Assembly (NCBI GenBank): GCA_035772785.1
Contig: JAOCPU010000033.1
Location: 1-64,000, forward strand
From: Phlebiopsis flavidoalba
Taxonomy: Eukaryota > Basidiomycota > Agaricomycetes > Polyporales > Phanerochaetaceae
Length of the DNA: 64,000 nt
Direction of reading: 5' to 3'
The notes under the pieces are model-generated. The model saw only the letters and a list, made by a program, of their open reading frames with translations, was not told where the DNA came from and did not search any database. The position numbers and the translations under genes are program-made. Every line of letters begins with the position of its first letter. Within the stretch, counting starts at the first letter, position 1. This document shows positions 35,480 to 46,304 of this stretch, in pieces.

Positions 35480-36140
35480 TCAGAGCCCCGCCTGCTTGCC
35501 ACGCCGCCTGGCGCACACAGTTTCAGTCGTCTGCGCCGTGTTCTGGAGTGCACCTCCCTGCATACCCCATCAGCCCCACCCCCACACCATCAGCAATAAA
35601 AAACACTCACGTAGTCCCAGGTGCACGCCCCGCTGGGGTACGCGCACTGGTAGCCCGTAAACTGGTTAATGAGCACCCCGCGATCGCCGTTATTGTCCGT
35701 CGGGCAGCTGCACCCCGCCGCACTCGAGCAGCCCGCGTTGCTCGCGGCAGTTCGTCTGCGCCTTATTCTGGAGCTCGCCCGTCTAGCTCCGCATCAGCCC
35801 TCAACACCCACAAGAAAGAGAGAGAGGGGGGAGAACGCACCTTGTCGTCCCACGTACACGACCCCGCCGGGGTACGCGCACTGGTAGCCGGGGTACACGT
35901 TGATCAGCACAACGCCGGTCGGGCCCCGTTTGATCCCCCCCCGCCGTCGCCGTTGTTGTCCGGCCCGCACTCGCAGTCGCCGCCGCCGCCGTAGCAGCTG
36001 AACGCGATCGTCTGCCCCGTGAGGCTGCGCCTGTGCAGCGCGCCGGCGCCGAGGTCGGTGTATGCGGGCGCGCGCCCCGTGGTGGTCGGGCGGCGGGCGG
36101 CGCTGAGTGCCAATGCGAGGAGGATGGTGCTGGAGAGCAT
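35480..36140 (-). CDS. Small secreted Cys-rich protein with two internal repeats
   Basis: Start ATG at 36140, signal peptide MLSSTILLALALSAA, then a short pro-region and LTGQTIAFSCYGGGGDCECG. Exon 1 (35841-36140) ends DNNGDGG..VLINVYPGYQCAYPGG.CTWDDK at a GTGCGT donor. Exon 2 (35611-35782) reads TGELQNKAQTNC, then a Cys-rich linker and DNNGDRGVLINQFTGYQC, AYPSGACTWDY and a GTGAGT donor. Exon 3 (35480-35557) reads GALQNTAQTTETVC, then a basic tail and TGA 35480-35482. The repeat unit is therefore DNNGD.GVLIN...GYQCAYP.G.CTWD plus (T)G.LQN.AQT, and introns fall at the same point in each unit, pointing to exon duplication. One or two indels per exon are needed. It is likely extracellular. I do not know its function. 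Confidence 0.75.
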
Positions 36141-38895
36141 GTCTGCTGTGCTGTGTGGGGAGGAGGAGGGCGGGTGCTGGTGCTCTGTAGCGAGTCCTTG
36201 AGGCGGGTTTTATAGCTCTCGCGATAATACACCTCGCATAAAAAGAGGTTCTGAAAAGCGGTTCTGTTGTTGGAGGTGCAACAATGGGTCGTCCGCGGGG
36301 ACGCGTCCAGGCCGTGCACAAAAGGATATGAAACGCAACAACCGCGCACCTGAAGGGGCAGCCATCCAGGGGCACGAATGCCTGCCAACTCGGTGATGGA
36401 TCGTGCGCGACGCGGGCACGCAAAAAGAGCATTTTGCTGCACCACGCATGCAGTACGCGTTGGGGATCGTCCGCCACAGGGCGCGGCGCGGGCGCGCGAC
36501 GCCACACAGGCTCACGCGTCCATGCATGCGTCGCGCACGGTTGGGGCGCATGGACCGTCCTTTTCGGTGGCGGGCCGCCGGCGTTGCTCGGTGGAATAAT
36601 CTGGGCTCTGATCCCGAGGGCCGGCGGTGCGTCGAACAAGCGTCGGCTGTCGACGTCGATGTCTATCTGCAGCAGCGAACTGCTGTTTTCCATCTGCGCT
36701 TGTTGTTGGCCATCGCGCATCTGCCAAAGGACATCGCGCATCTGCAAAAGGGCACCGCCTGCCGACACCACCCGCCAGGCACGACGCGACGTGGGAAGCG
36801 CGGTTTTATTCGAAATCGCGGTGTGAACCTGGTGTCGCCAGCACGCCGCGTTCGTGCGTGTGCGAGCGAGCCCGTCGAGCAATCATGGCATAACGGAGAT
36901 GAAGCGCGAAAGTCTCATCTAGGGCCCGCGGTTTTGCCAAAATGCGCGTAAAGATGTAAAGCTTGGTTTCGAAGCTTCGAGGCACCGCGGGGATAGCGCA
37001 GATGGCAGAGCCCGGGGCAGGCAATCCATGCTTGGACCGGTACCATAGCTGATCAATGCCAGACGACGGATGTGGCAGCTCGCATCAGCGAACGTGGGAT
37101 GCCAGGCCTATGTCGCTAACGAGGGCATCCAGCTGCCGGTATCACCCCGGGGGTGTGATAAGAACGCGTCGTGTACAAGCCTCAGGCGGAGGTCCTTCGG
37201 TGCGCGATCGTCGGGTCGTCCTCAGGTACATCCCTTAGAAAAAAGACAGAATGCTGTTGGGGTGTTTTGTGTCATGATTTCTGCTATAATATGACCTCAT
37301 CAGCTTCAACAAGACGCACTGTGTAGACACAGCCGGCGGCGCCTCGTCTTTGTGCGCTGGGCGGTCTGCTCGTCGCGGGAGGTATGGGTATCAAGCGGCG
37401 ATTGGTGCCCGGGCGTGGATCGAAACGGTCCCCAGGCCCCGCGCAGGCAGCGTGCCGCGAGATGCCGAGAACCTTGTGGCGGCAGCGCCTAGTGACAAGG
37501 CCGCATCAGAGGCGCATCAGGTGACACAATGAGGAGGCGATTCCGCGATCCGCGTCTAAGCCGCTTCTCTGTCTCCCCTCTGTGCCACGTCCGGGCGACT
37601 CGGAGTCTCGTCGTCTTTTCTAACTCTCCAAGTCGCAGCGCGTGGGTTTTTGTGACGATTATACTCCAGGTTGTCTGCTCCTCTCACGGATCGCCAACGC
37701 TCGCAGATGACGGTCCCGTGCAATGTCGTGGTTTGAAATAAACCGCTGACACGAACTGAAGTCAACTGGCACGCGTCCCTGATCGACCATTAAGACGCGA
37801 CGTTTGCCCATCGTCTGAACTGGCGTCTCTGCAGTTTCATGCCCAGCGAGTTCAGGGTACGTGCGAGATGGCGTGGGAGGCCTCGGTTCGAGCAAGATCA
37901 TTCCCAGGTTGTGCCTGTAGCGTACCTTTCCTCGTGTAACTTAAGCGTGCATGTACCCGATCGTCGGATTCTTCCAAACCAGTTCGAGGATTCCGTCGGA
38001 CCTGTGCCCGCGCCTTGTGCTGCTCGGTACCGTCGCACGGGGAGTTTGGGCCGGGTCCGGTCGCTTGCACGTGCGTAGTGGTGCCTTAGCGCAAGGTCCC
38101 AGCCGACCGCCGACGTTCTTCGCCCAGGCTACGTCCCCAGGCGGACCCGCCCAGTCGCGCGCGTAGCGGATATTTCCTTTCCATCGGGCTCCGGGAGGCA
38201 ATACAGGGCGGACCAATCGGCGAGGCCTTACGCTCGACGATGCGCTCTTCTGAGACACGGGAGGCCCAAGCTAGCTCGCCCCGGTGGGAATGCAACTGTG
38301 TTGTGGCGTCCCTTATCGCGCGATTAGCTTGTCATTTCAGATCAGCCTGGAGCGCGGTGGCACTCTGGTGGACCCACCCGATCACGTTCCATTGCGTGGC
38401 TTGCGGGGCCTTCCGAGCGCACCCTGTACACAGGGAGTTGTATGGTCGCATGCCCCAATATGGAAACCATTCAGGAACGTCGTGCGCCGCCCTGCGCCCT
38501 CTCGTCCTCTGGACGCGCCGTGCGCGCTCTCCATTGGGGTCCACACCGTGCGAGTCCTCGCACATCGCTCGAGCTGCAGCAGGCTTCGTGCTGCCTGCGC
38601 GCGACGCTGCTCTCTTGGCCGTGTGCAGGAAAACAACGGAAAATGCAGAGATTGATCGCTATGATGCTATCAGCCCCGCGAAGGACGTTCGTGTCAGGAT
38701 GTGCTGAGGTCAGTATCTGCAAGCACGAAGATGCTCATCGCAGCGGAGGGGCGTACGCTGCAACCAAGTCCAGGGAGAGGGCGGGGTGCGGGTGTAGTCT
38801 GGTGCCTCCACCCCCACCAACATCGATCGTTTTTTCCGTCGTGAGGGCCAGCTGCCCAGGTTAATACTTGGGACGTACAATATTAATCCAGAATA
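36141..38895. other. Long GC-rich stretch without a supported gene
   Basis: Overlapping open frames occur on both strands, as expected from high GC, with no family motif. It contains a 21-base tandem duplication at 36711-36752 (CATCGCGCATCTGCCAAAGG-like) and the upstream regions of the genes on each side. Confidence 0.45.
36711..36752 (+). repeat. 21-bp tandem duplication
   Basis: Two adjacent copies beginning CATCGCGCATCTGC with one or two differences at the end of the unit. Confidence 0.7.
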
Positions 38896-41800
38896 ATGTT
38901 GCGCATTTCCTCCGACATCCACCCCAGCCTCCCGTCAACCACGGCCTGGAAGCACCAGTGTCCATACCCCCTAAGAGTCATTCGTCCCCCCTCTGCCCGG
39001 CCTGCGCCCGCCGGGTGTGTCCCCTGGGCGACCTAACCGTCGCCCACACAGACGTCACCGGACTTCAGGCCGCGTGCGCTTCGCGTGTCCCTCGTGCATG
39101 CATGCACCACGTGCTCACGACCAATTAAGGTGCCGGGCGCTTCTACCTTTCCCCCCGACAGTCCTGCGCGCACGGTAGCCGCTCACAGCACTAAAGGACG
39201 CGCTGGCGGCGCCTTTCCTCGCCCGCCTTCCTTCCGTCGCCGACGTCGATCCCCGCGGCCCAGCTGGGCCCAAACGACCGCATCATTGTCGCGCTGCCCA
39301 CGACGCCCGAGAACGGCCTCGCGCTGCTCGCGCTCGGCGTGCTACCACACGACCGGCGCCCAGTTCAACGCGACGTGCACGGCCGCCGAGCTCGCGGACC
39401 CGACGCCGCGCGGCTGCGCGGCGCAGGCGCGCCTGTCTTCACGACGCGCGACGCCGCGGAGCGCCTCGAGCTGCGGGCCCTCCGCGCGCAGCTCGGCGTC
39501 GAGGTTTATATACATTGTGCCCCGCGAGACCGGCGTGACAGGCCTGTTTGATATGCACCCCATGGTGGACGAGCCGGGTGGGGGCTTCGTGGCGCCGAAG
39601 CCGAGTGCGCTGCATGGGCTTGACGACCAGAGTTTTGGTGCTTGCATACGAGCGGGGGACGAGCTGGGAAAAGAAGGTGGTGACGTAACTGCACGCTGCG
39701 CTCGCTCATTATCGGCACGTGCCCCGGCGCCGTACGTGCGCTCGTGGGGACCTCAAGACGGACGATATCAACAGTGGAGTCTCACTCCTACTACTGTATA
39801 TTCTTTACTCAACGGTGACACTAGTGAACATGATGCCCCTCTTCCACGTCGCGGCATCGTGCGCAACACCTGTTTGGACGCGCCCATTAACGTCTCCAGG
39901 CGGCAGCGCCATCATGTGCGCGGGCTTCGACGCCAGGGCGCCAAAGCCTTCTCGGGTCGCTCTCGACCGAGATTGGCTACCACCTGTGGTACGAAGTCCC
40001 CTCCTCTCCCCTCACCCACCTCACGTGCTAATCGTCGCAAGGTACTATTCCGCGCCGACCATGCACAAGCGATCCTCAACTCGTAGCCGTGCCGGTCGCT
40101 CGTACCCTCGCGCGACACAAAAGTTTACCGGGGCTCGATCTGCAACGCCGCGGGCGGGCCTGCTGCCCGTTCTCAGAGGCAGAGAGTCTCTCAAGGGCGG
40201 GACCTTCGGCGCGGTGAATCCTCCCTTCCTACGGATCAACAGTAAGCCTCAAGCGTACCTCTCGCGCGCAAATATGCTCACACTTTGCACCCAGGATGCA
40301 TAGCCCATCGCGAGCCCGCCGACGACATACCAGCTCGACCGCCCTGGGTGCTCCGGCATCGCGTGCGGGCCGTACCTCTCGATCCGCGACCCGCTCAACC
40401 TCAGAGCGCGAGCTGCCACGTCGGCAGACGGGCGCAGGTGTCCGTTGCGCGGCGCCTTGCCGACGTTCACGGGGTACGAGACCCGTCGCGCGGGAGCCGG
40501 CGGCGCGGCCGCTCGACACGTCCGCGTTCTCGTCCGGAGGGCTGGTTCTGGACTCCGGGCGACTGCGGTTTACATGGACGGCGACGGGTACCTGTTCATC
40601 ACGGGACGCAGCAAGGAGATCATCAACCGCGGCGGCGAGGTCATCTCGCCGTTCGAGATCGAGGAGGCCGTGCTCGTCGTCGCGGGCGCGCGCGTGCGCG
40701 CCACGATCGCGTTCAGCGTCGAGCACGCCGTGCTGCAGGTAAGCGATCGGGGGCTCGTGCTCGTGTGCCCGCGCCCCGCCGCGCACGCCGCTTCTGGGCT
40801 GGGCCTCGCCGCGCTGCAGGAATCTGCTCAAGGACCACCTGCACCCCTCCAAATGGCCGTTCCTGCTCGTGTACATGGACGACGTGCCGAAGAAACGCGG
40901 CGGGCAAGCTCGCTGCGCATCAGGCTCGGCGCGCGCCTCGGGCTGGGCGTCGCGTCCGACGCGTGGGGCGCCGCGCGACCGCCACTGGGAGGCCGCCGGC
41001 GATCCGGACAAGAACGCGCCGCTCAGCACGCGCGATCCCCGCGCGCTCATGTCAGGGGGTCGCGTTCGAGCTCGCCGGGACGGAGGCGGCGCTTTGCGCC
41101 TCGCGCGCGGCGTGCAGGACGTCGCGCTGCGCGAGCAGGCGGACGGGACGCTCGAGGCGTTCGTGCACTGCAGGCGACGCGGACGTGACCCCCGCGAGCC
41201 TCAAGCCGCGCTCGCCGGCGCGCTCCCCGGGTACGCCGTCCCGGACTCGCTGCCACGTCTTCGCGCGGCCGCTCCCGCGCACCGCACCACCACGTCGACT
41301 TCGCCGCGCTCGAGGCGGCGGTGATGCAGGCGAACGCGGCGGCGATGGGCCCGCGCTGGCGCTGGTCGTGCGGGGACATTGTCGCGGAGCTGCTGGGGCG
41401 GGACGCCGCGCTGATCGCGGGCGCGAGAGGCGGGACTTCTTCCTGCTCGGCGGCAACTCGCTGACTCTGCTCTCGGCCGGCTCAGCTACGCGATCCGCAA
41501 AGGAGACGTGGGGGCGCGGCGCTCAAGGTCGCGGATCTGTTTTCAGCCACAGCACGGTCTCCGGGCATTGCGCATCTCATCGACGTCGAGACGAGCAAGG
41601 CGATGGCGCTCGCGTCTGGGCCATCCGGTTGGGCCTGACGGCCCCGAGGGCAAGATTTTTCGCATTCATGACAAGCCCGAGTGGACGGCGGGGTACGATA
41701 CGGAGATGCCGGACCCCATGCGCGGGGCAGAATCATCCCCTTGCGCTCATTATCCAGGCAATTCCGATTCTGTTTTTCTACCCGCTCAAGGCTGCGTGGA

Positions 41801-44365
41801 ACTGTGAGTTGCCTTTTAATCTGGTTGGGGAAGTCGCTGATAGCTGTGTAGGGTCCGTCATTTTTGGTGTTTCCTCGCCTTCCTGGCCAACTACCTCGAC
41901 CACGATTTCTGGACGCGCCTCGCTGCGCTCCTCACGGCGATCTGCCTCGCACGCCTCACCTCGCGCATTATCTGCCCCTCTCCGCTATCATCGTCAAGTG
42001 GGTCATCATCGGTCGCTACAAGCCTGGGACCTATCGCATGTGAGCCACAATTTGGTCTTGTCCTGACTTTTCGCTGATGCCGTTCAAGGTGGGGCAACTA
42101 CCACCTCCGGTGGTGGATCGTCAACGCGTACCTCCGTCAAGCCGGGCGCGGAGTCTTTGCGATGCACCCGGACGGTATCCGGCTGTACTGCAAGCTCCTC
42201 GGCGCCAAGGTCGGCAAGGACGTGCACATCGACCAGACGGCCGCGCTGGGCGAGGAGTACGACCTGCTCACGTTCGGCGACGGGTGCAAGATCGAGAAGG
42301 CCTCGTGCGGCGGCTTCTGCACGGAGGTGCGCGACGGCTACTTTCGGCTCTCGCCCATCGAGATCGGACGCCGCAACGCGCACAATCAACACGTAACACG
42401 CAGATCGCGCCCGGCGCGCGCATCGAGGACGACGCCGTCTGGGGCCCGCACGCGTCCTCGCACGAGCACCCCTCGCCGCCCGAGTTCGTCAAGTACAACC
42501 GCACGACGTTCCGCAAGCCGACGCGCGCCGCGCTGCGCCTCTTTGTCGCGTTCCCGATCATCTTCACCGTCATGTTCGTCGCGTACCTGCCCTGGCTCGC
42601 CGCCATCTACACGGCATGATCTCCAGCACGAGCATCCTCGAGCCCGGCCTCAACTCCGTCGAGTCCGTCATCTTCTGGTTCTCGCACCCCACCCGGATCG
42701 CGTTCCACCCCCCCCTCGCGCGCATCCTCCGCGTCGTCGCGACGCCCATTGTCCAGGTCGCGTTCGGCATCCTCGTCAAGCGCCTCATGGGCCTCAACAA
42801 GGAGGCGCCGGCGTCCGAGGTCACCGAGTGGCAGCTCCTCCGGCGATACGTCAACGGTGCGCTGCTCTCGCAGCACACGCTCAAGCACGCGTTCGACGTT
42901 CTCGGGACGCACTACGAGGCCACATCGGTATGTGCTTTCTTGCATATTCAGTGCCAGCGACTGACTTTTTTCTTTCAGATTGTCTTCCGTCTCATGGGAG
43001 CCAAGGTCGGCAAACGCGTCTACTGGCCGGGGTCAGGCATCTACTGCCCCGACCCCGAGCTGCTCGAGATCGGCGACGACGTCGTCTTCGGCTCGCGCTC
43101 GGAGCTCTTCACGACGGACAACATCGGCTCCGAGAAGATCACGGTCGGCAACGGCGCGATGATCGCGGACCGCGTCGTGCTCCTGCCGGGCTCGCACGTC
43201 GGGCGGCGCACGGTCATGGGCTCCGGCGCGCTCGGGCGCCGCCGCGGCGTGTACGAGGACGGCTCGACGTGGATGGGCAACGACGGCGGCGAGGCGGCCA
43301 TGTTCTCGCGCGGGCTCGGTGTCGAGTTCGACGAGGGACACCATCACGCCGTTTGGCAAGGCCTTCTACCGCCGCGAGGCGAGCTACTTTGTCTTCCCCT
43401 ACGCCCTCCTCGTCGCGATCAACCTCCTCGTATCCGCGGGCTCTGCTGCGTTCTGGTCCATTCCCGCCGTTGCTGCCGCTCAGACTCTCCGCCAATTCCA
43501 GATTCACCTCGGCCACCTCAACATGTTCGCCGCGTCGTGGTACCGCCCCGCGACGATGTACGGCCTCATCGCGAGCACATTCATCATCCTGCTCCTCATC
43601 CAATCGCTGCTCGCCATGGCCTGGGTCATCGGCACCAAGTGGCTCGTCATCGGCCAGCGCCACGAGGGCAGTTGCGCCTGGGACACACACTCCTATTGTA
43701 AGTCCCCTTCCTCACATATCAGTTCCCTCAACTAATTTTTGTCCTCTAGGTCAACGCTGGCAGCTGCACCTGACGCTCTCCCGCCTGCTCTACCGCGGCC
43801 ACGGCAACGGCGGCGTGCTCGGGCCCCTCACAGGCTCCGCGTACATCGTCTGGTTCTACCGCGCGATGGGCGCCACGATCGGCAAGAACTGTGCGATCTG
43901 GGCGGGCGGCCGCCCGGGGCTCATGACGGAGCCTGACCTCGTCACGCTCGGCGACCTCGTCGCGCTCGACGACTGCTCCGTCGTCGCGCACATCAACTCG
44001 CGCGGCAAGTTCGCGCTCAAACAAGCTGCACGTCGCGGATTGCGTACGTACGTCTCTACTCCTTTCTTCCTCGCTTGTCGCTCGTGGCTTATGAGCTGTG
44101 CCTCTGCAGATGCTCCCTCCGCACGGGCTCGCGCCTCCTCTCCGGCGCGCAGATGGAGCCCTTCAGCATGCTTCTCGAGCACGCGCTCCTCGCTTCGGGC
44201 GATATTGCCGAGAGGCGGGCGCCGTGTACGCGGGTTGGCCTGCTGCCCCAGGTCGACGAGCGCCGCCTCTCGAACGAGGCAACGACTATCGTCGTGCCGT
44301 GGGACGAGAAAGACTACGAGAAGTACCGCAAGTATGGCTCTATTGGAAGTTCCTTGACCAAGTGA
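38896..44365 (+). CDS. Adenylation-carrier protein with membrane hexapeptide (Pls/PosA-like terminal) domain
   Basis: A large multi-domain gene read across frames. The N-terminus is uncertain (first ATG considered is 38896). Adenylation domain: LGPNDRIIVALPTTPENGLA (about 39268-39330), A3 core HTSG.TSWEKKVV (about 39645, with extra G), a GGSAIMCAGFD stretch, YLFITGRSKEIINRGGEV (about 40587-40645) and PKNAAGKL-type A10 with its Lys (about 40890-40910). Carrier domain: DFFLLGGNSL, with the phosphopantetheine Ser codon at 41458-41460. Then membrane segments and left-handed beta-helix repeats: LYCKLLGAKVGKDVHID (about 42185), VFRLMGAKVGKRVYWPGSG (about 42985) and MGATIGKNCAIWAGGRPG (about 43865). 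Helices lie at 42535-42615 and 43395-43470. Introns at 42928-42978 and 43698-43749 are clear. It ends at TGA 44363. This layout is the NRPS terminal-domain (TIGR02353-type) superfamily, which includes epsilon-poly-lysine synthetase. The substrate is unknown. Confidence 0.8.
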
Positions 44366-44742
44366 AGTGTGGTGGCTGTGCTTTAATTTCTCTGGATTTA
44401 TTCGGTTGTATCGTTAGAAATGTCTCTCCGGCTCTGGTGTATCATTAGTCGTTTTGGAATCTCACCCTTCCTCTGATTTATGGTGACGAATTTGTATAAT
44501 ATTTGCCCCTTGTACGCTCTCTAGAAGAAAATAATAACGGACTCCTACAAATCCACTGAATCAGCGTGAAGTCCTGCGTACATCACAGACACGAACCCCA
44601 TACCACGCTCCTCAATCGACTTCAAGTCAGAAAAACATCGTCATTCAGTGCGCTTACTGTGGACAAGTACTTACTCCTTGGTTAGTCAGGATCAGCCTAG
44701 CTCATCAACTCGAATATTAGCTGAGATAGCTTGGTTCTGCGT
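44366..44742. other. 3' flank of the large synthetase-like gene
   Basis: AT-richer sequence with no gene structure. The visible drop in GC content from the block before begins here. Confidence 0.5.
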
Positions 44743-45207
44743 TCAGACCAATGTCGATGCCGGCTTTGCAAACATGCAATTACTGCTCGGAGTGGATAGA
44801 GAAGGAAACAAGATCATTTGTCCAGAATGGGCGTCAGCGTCCTTCGATCCTAACAAGGCCAAATACACCCCTGATCTGGCGTTTTTTCGTTCGGCCACGC
44901 GTAAACTTTGACCGAGCATCGATGTACTCTGACATTGCTCGATATCAAACATGTACACCACATTCTGGTGAGAGACAAAGTCGTCGTTACTTGTGTGCTC
45001 GTCCTTACCAGAGATGTAACAGGTCGAACTGACACCAAATTTCATGCCTTGAGTGTTTTCACCGTCGTTCGTGTAGAGCTGCAGAGAATCTGAATCGTTT
45101 CCGAGAAATGAAAAGAACCATATTCCAAAACCGTAGACCATATCATACAACATGAGTAATGTTACAAGGAATAAAGTGACTAGGACCCGTTTGACCTTGG
45201 CCGTCAC
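44743..45207 (-). CDS. Hypothetical single-span membrane protein
   Basis: A 154-codon open frame, long for this AT-rich spot. It begins MTAKVKRVLVTLFLVTLLML, continues YDMVYGFGIWFFSFLG (one or two membrane spans or a signal anchor), then a Ser/Asn/Asp-rich polar part with several Cys. It starts 49 bases after the end of the copper-transporter gene on the same strand. No family is recognised, and there is no counterpart beside copy A of the cassette, so the duplication boundary lies between. It could be chance. Confidence 0.35.
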   Translation of the reverse strand: MTAKVKRVLVTLFLVTLLMLYDMVYGFGIWFFSFLGNDSDSLQLYTNDGENTQGMKFGVSSTCYISGKDEHTSNDDFVSHQNVVYMFDIEQCQSTSMLGQSLRVAERKNARSGVYLALLGSKDADAHSGQMILFPSLSTPSSNCMFAKPASTLV

Positions 45208-45255
45208 CGACAGCGCACCCTCATCCGCCGCATGTCACTGCACTGATCTGGAGGG

Positions 45256-45908
45256 TCAAGCGCGGTTGAGCCCCCCGAATGCCATCTCGCCTACGACAGC
45301 TCCCAGAACAATGGAGATTATGTAGCTTGCGTTGAATGTCCTGGAAGCGTCGGTGAGTTTTAAACGTATCGCGCCGTCGAAATGAGTAGACTCACATGAC
45401 CACAAGCATAAGGAGATAATGGAGAATCTCCTCGACTCCTGTGAACAAGCCACGGCCGATGTCTTGAGATAAAATGACACGGCGTGGAGCGGGAGAACTC
45501 GCTGCGTGGCCTATAATTCCTTGATGTCCCTTGGAGACGCTTTGTTGATCGAAGGACTCGGTACGCTCGTCCTCAGTGTTCATGAGTGCTAGTCGTGTGC
45601 GCTGTGAAGACCCGGATATTAGAAGAATCCCCACACATAGCATATACCCACATACCGAGCGGTGAACCTCATCTCCACGCACACGGGCGAAAGGCGCGGA
45701 GCCAACGGTGGAATATAGAGACGACGAAGAATATGAGACAGGCACCGAATACTGCGCCTGCGGAACTAGGAGCGATCGTGTCGAAGAAGAGCATGTCTCC
45801 TGGAGTGAAATGCAAGTACATCTTCATCATCATACTCGAAGACATGTCCATGGTCGAGCTCGACGAGGTAGAGTTCGAGCTCATGGAGTCGCTTCCAGAC
45901 ATGTCCAT
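45256..45908 (-). CDS. Ctr-family copper transporter, copy B
   Basis: The start is ATG at 45908: MDMSGSDSMSSNSTSSSS, TMDMSSSMMMKMYLHFTPG, with Met clusters for Cu(I) capture. TM1 is AGAVFGACLIFFVVSIFHRW. One inserted base precedes the first donor (GTATGT, about 45655). Exon 2 carries a Ser/Gln/Glu-rich loop and IGRGLFTGVEEILHYLLMLV, VM (MxxxM, TM2), then a GTGAGT intron. Exon 3 reads TFNASYIISIVLGAVVGEMA (GxxxG, TM3) and ends GGLNRA with a stop at 45256. Length (about 160-170 residues) and topology are normal for the family. Divergent from the reductase at 46305, sharing a 396-base promoter. Confidence 0.9.
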
Positions 45909-46304
45909 GTTTTAGCGGCCTGAGATGCGAGGGATGGACTGTTGCACACTCCTGGACGAGGCAGCGTACGGTTATTAACCTCCTCCTCCCCAGCCAGAAC
46001 GGGCAAGATGAGAGGCGCCGATGCCAAGCATACCACCATATAGCGGGCTTTGGTGAAAAAACTTTTTTCAAGATCTCTCTCAGATCTGACTGTCCCTCTA
46101 ACCGCCTCCCTCTATGCGTTTAGCCATTTTCATCGCCATGCAGCGAAATTACACCGTAAAATACTGGATTATATCACGCCTCCGGCTCCTCAGCGAATGA
46201 CCTCGTAGATATTTATATTGCAGGCCCTCCCCTCCTCACCTCGTCCGCTCGCTCGTCGACTGCCTCTGGACACTCATCACATCTCTTCCCGGAAGTCAAG
46301 CACC
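45909..46304. promoter_or_regulatory. Divergent promoter between copper transporter and reductase, copy B
   Basis: 396 bases between the two start codons, aligning in inverted orientation with 27838-28258. Conserved blocks include a TATTTATATTGC box near 46208-46222, about 90 bases before the reductase start, and the leader CTGCCTCTGGACACTCATCA. Conservation in two diverged copies argues for shared regulation of both genes. Confidence 0.6.

Noticed and set aside
36985..37060. tRNA-like 5' part (GGGGATAGCGCAGATGGCAGAGC)
   Set aside because: It resembles an acceptor and D arm, but there is no anticodon stem-loop of correct spacing and no T loop (TTCRA) downstream.
40285..42066. 593-codon plus-strand frame as one intact protein
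   Set aside because: Most of it is an out-of-frame Arg/Ala-rich shadow of the adenylation-carrier gene. The family motifs switch among three frames along it.
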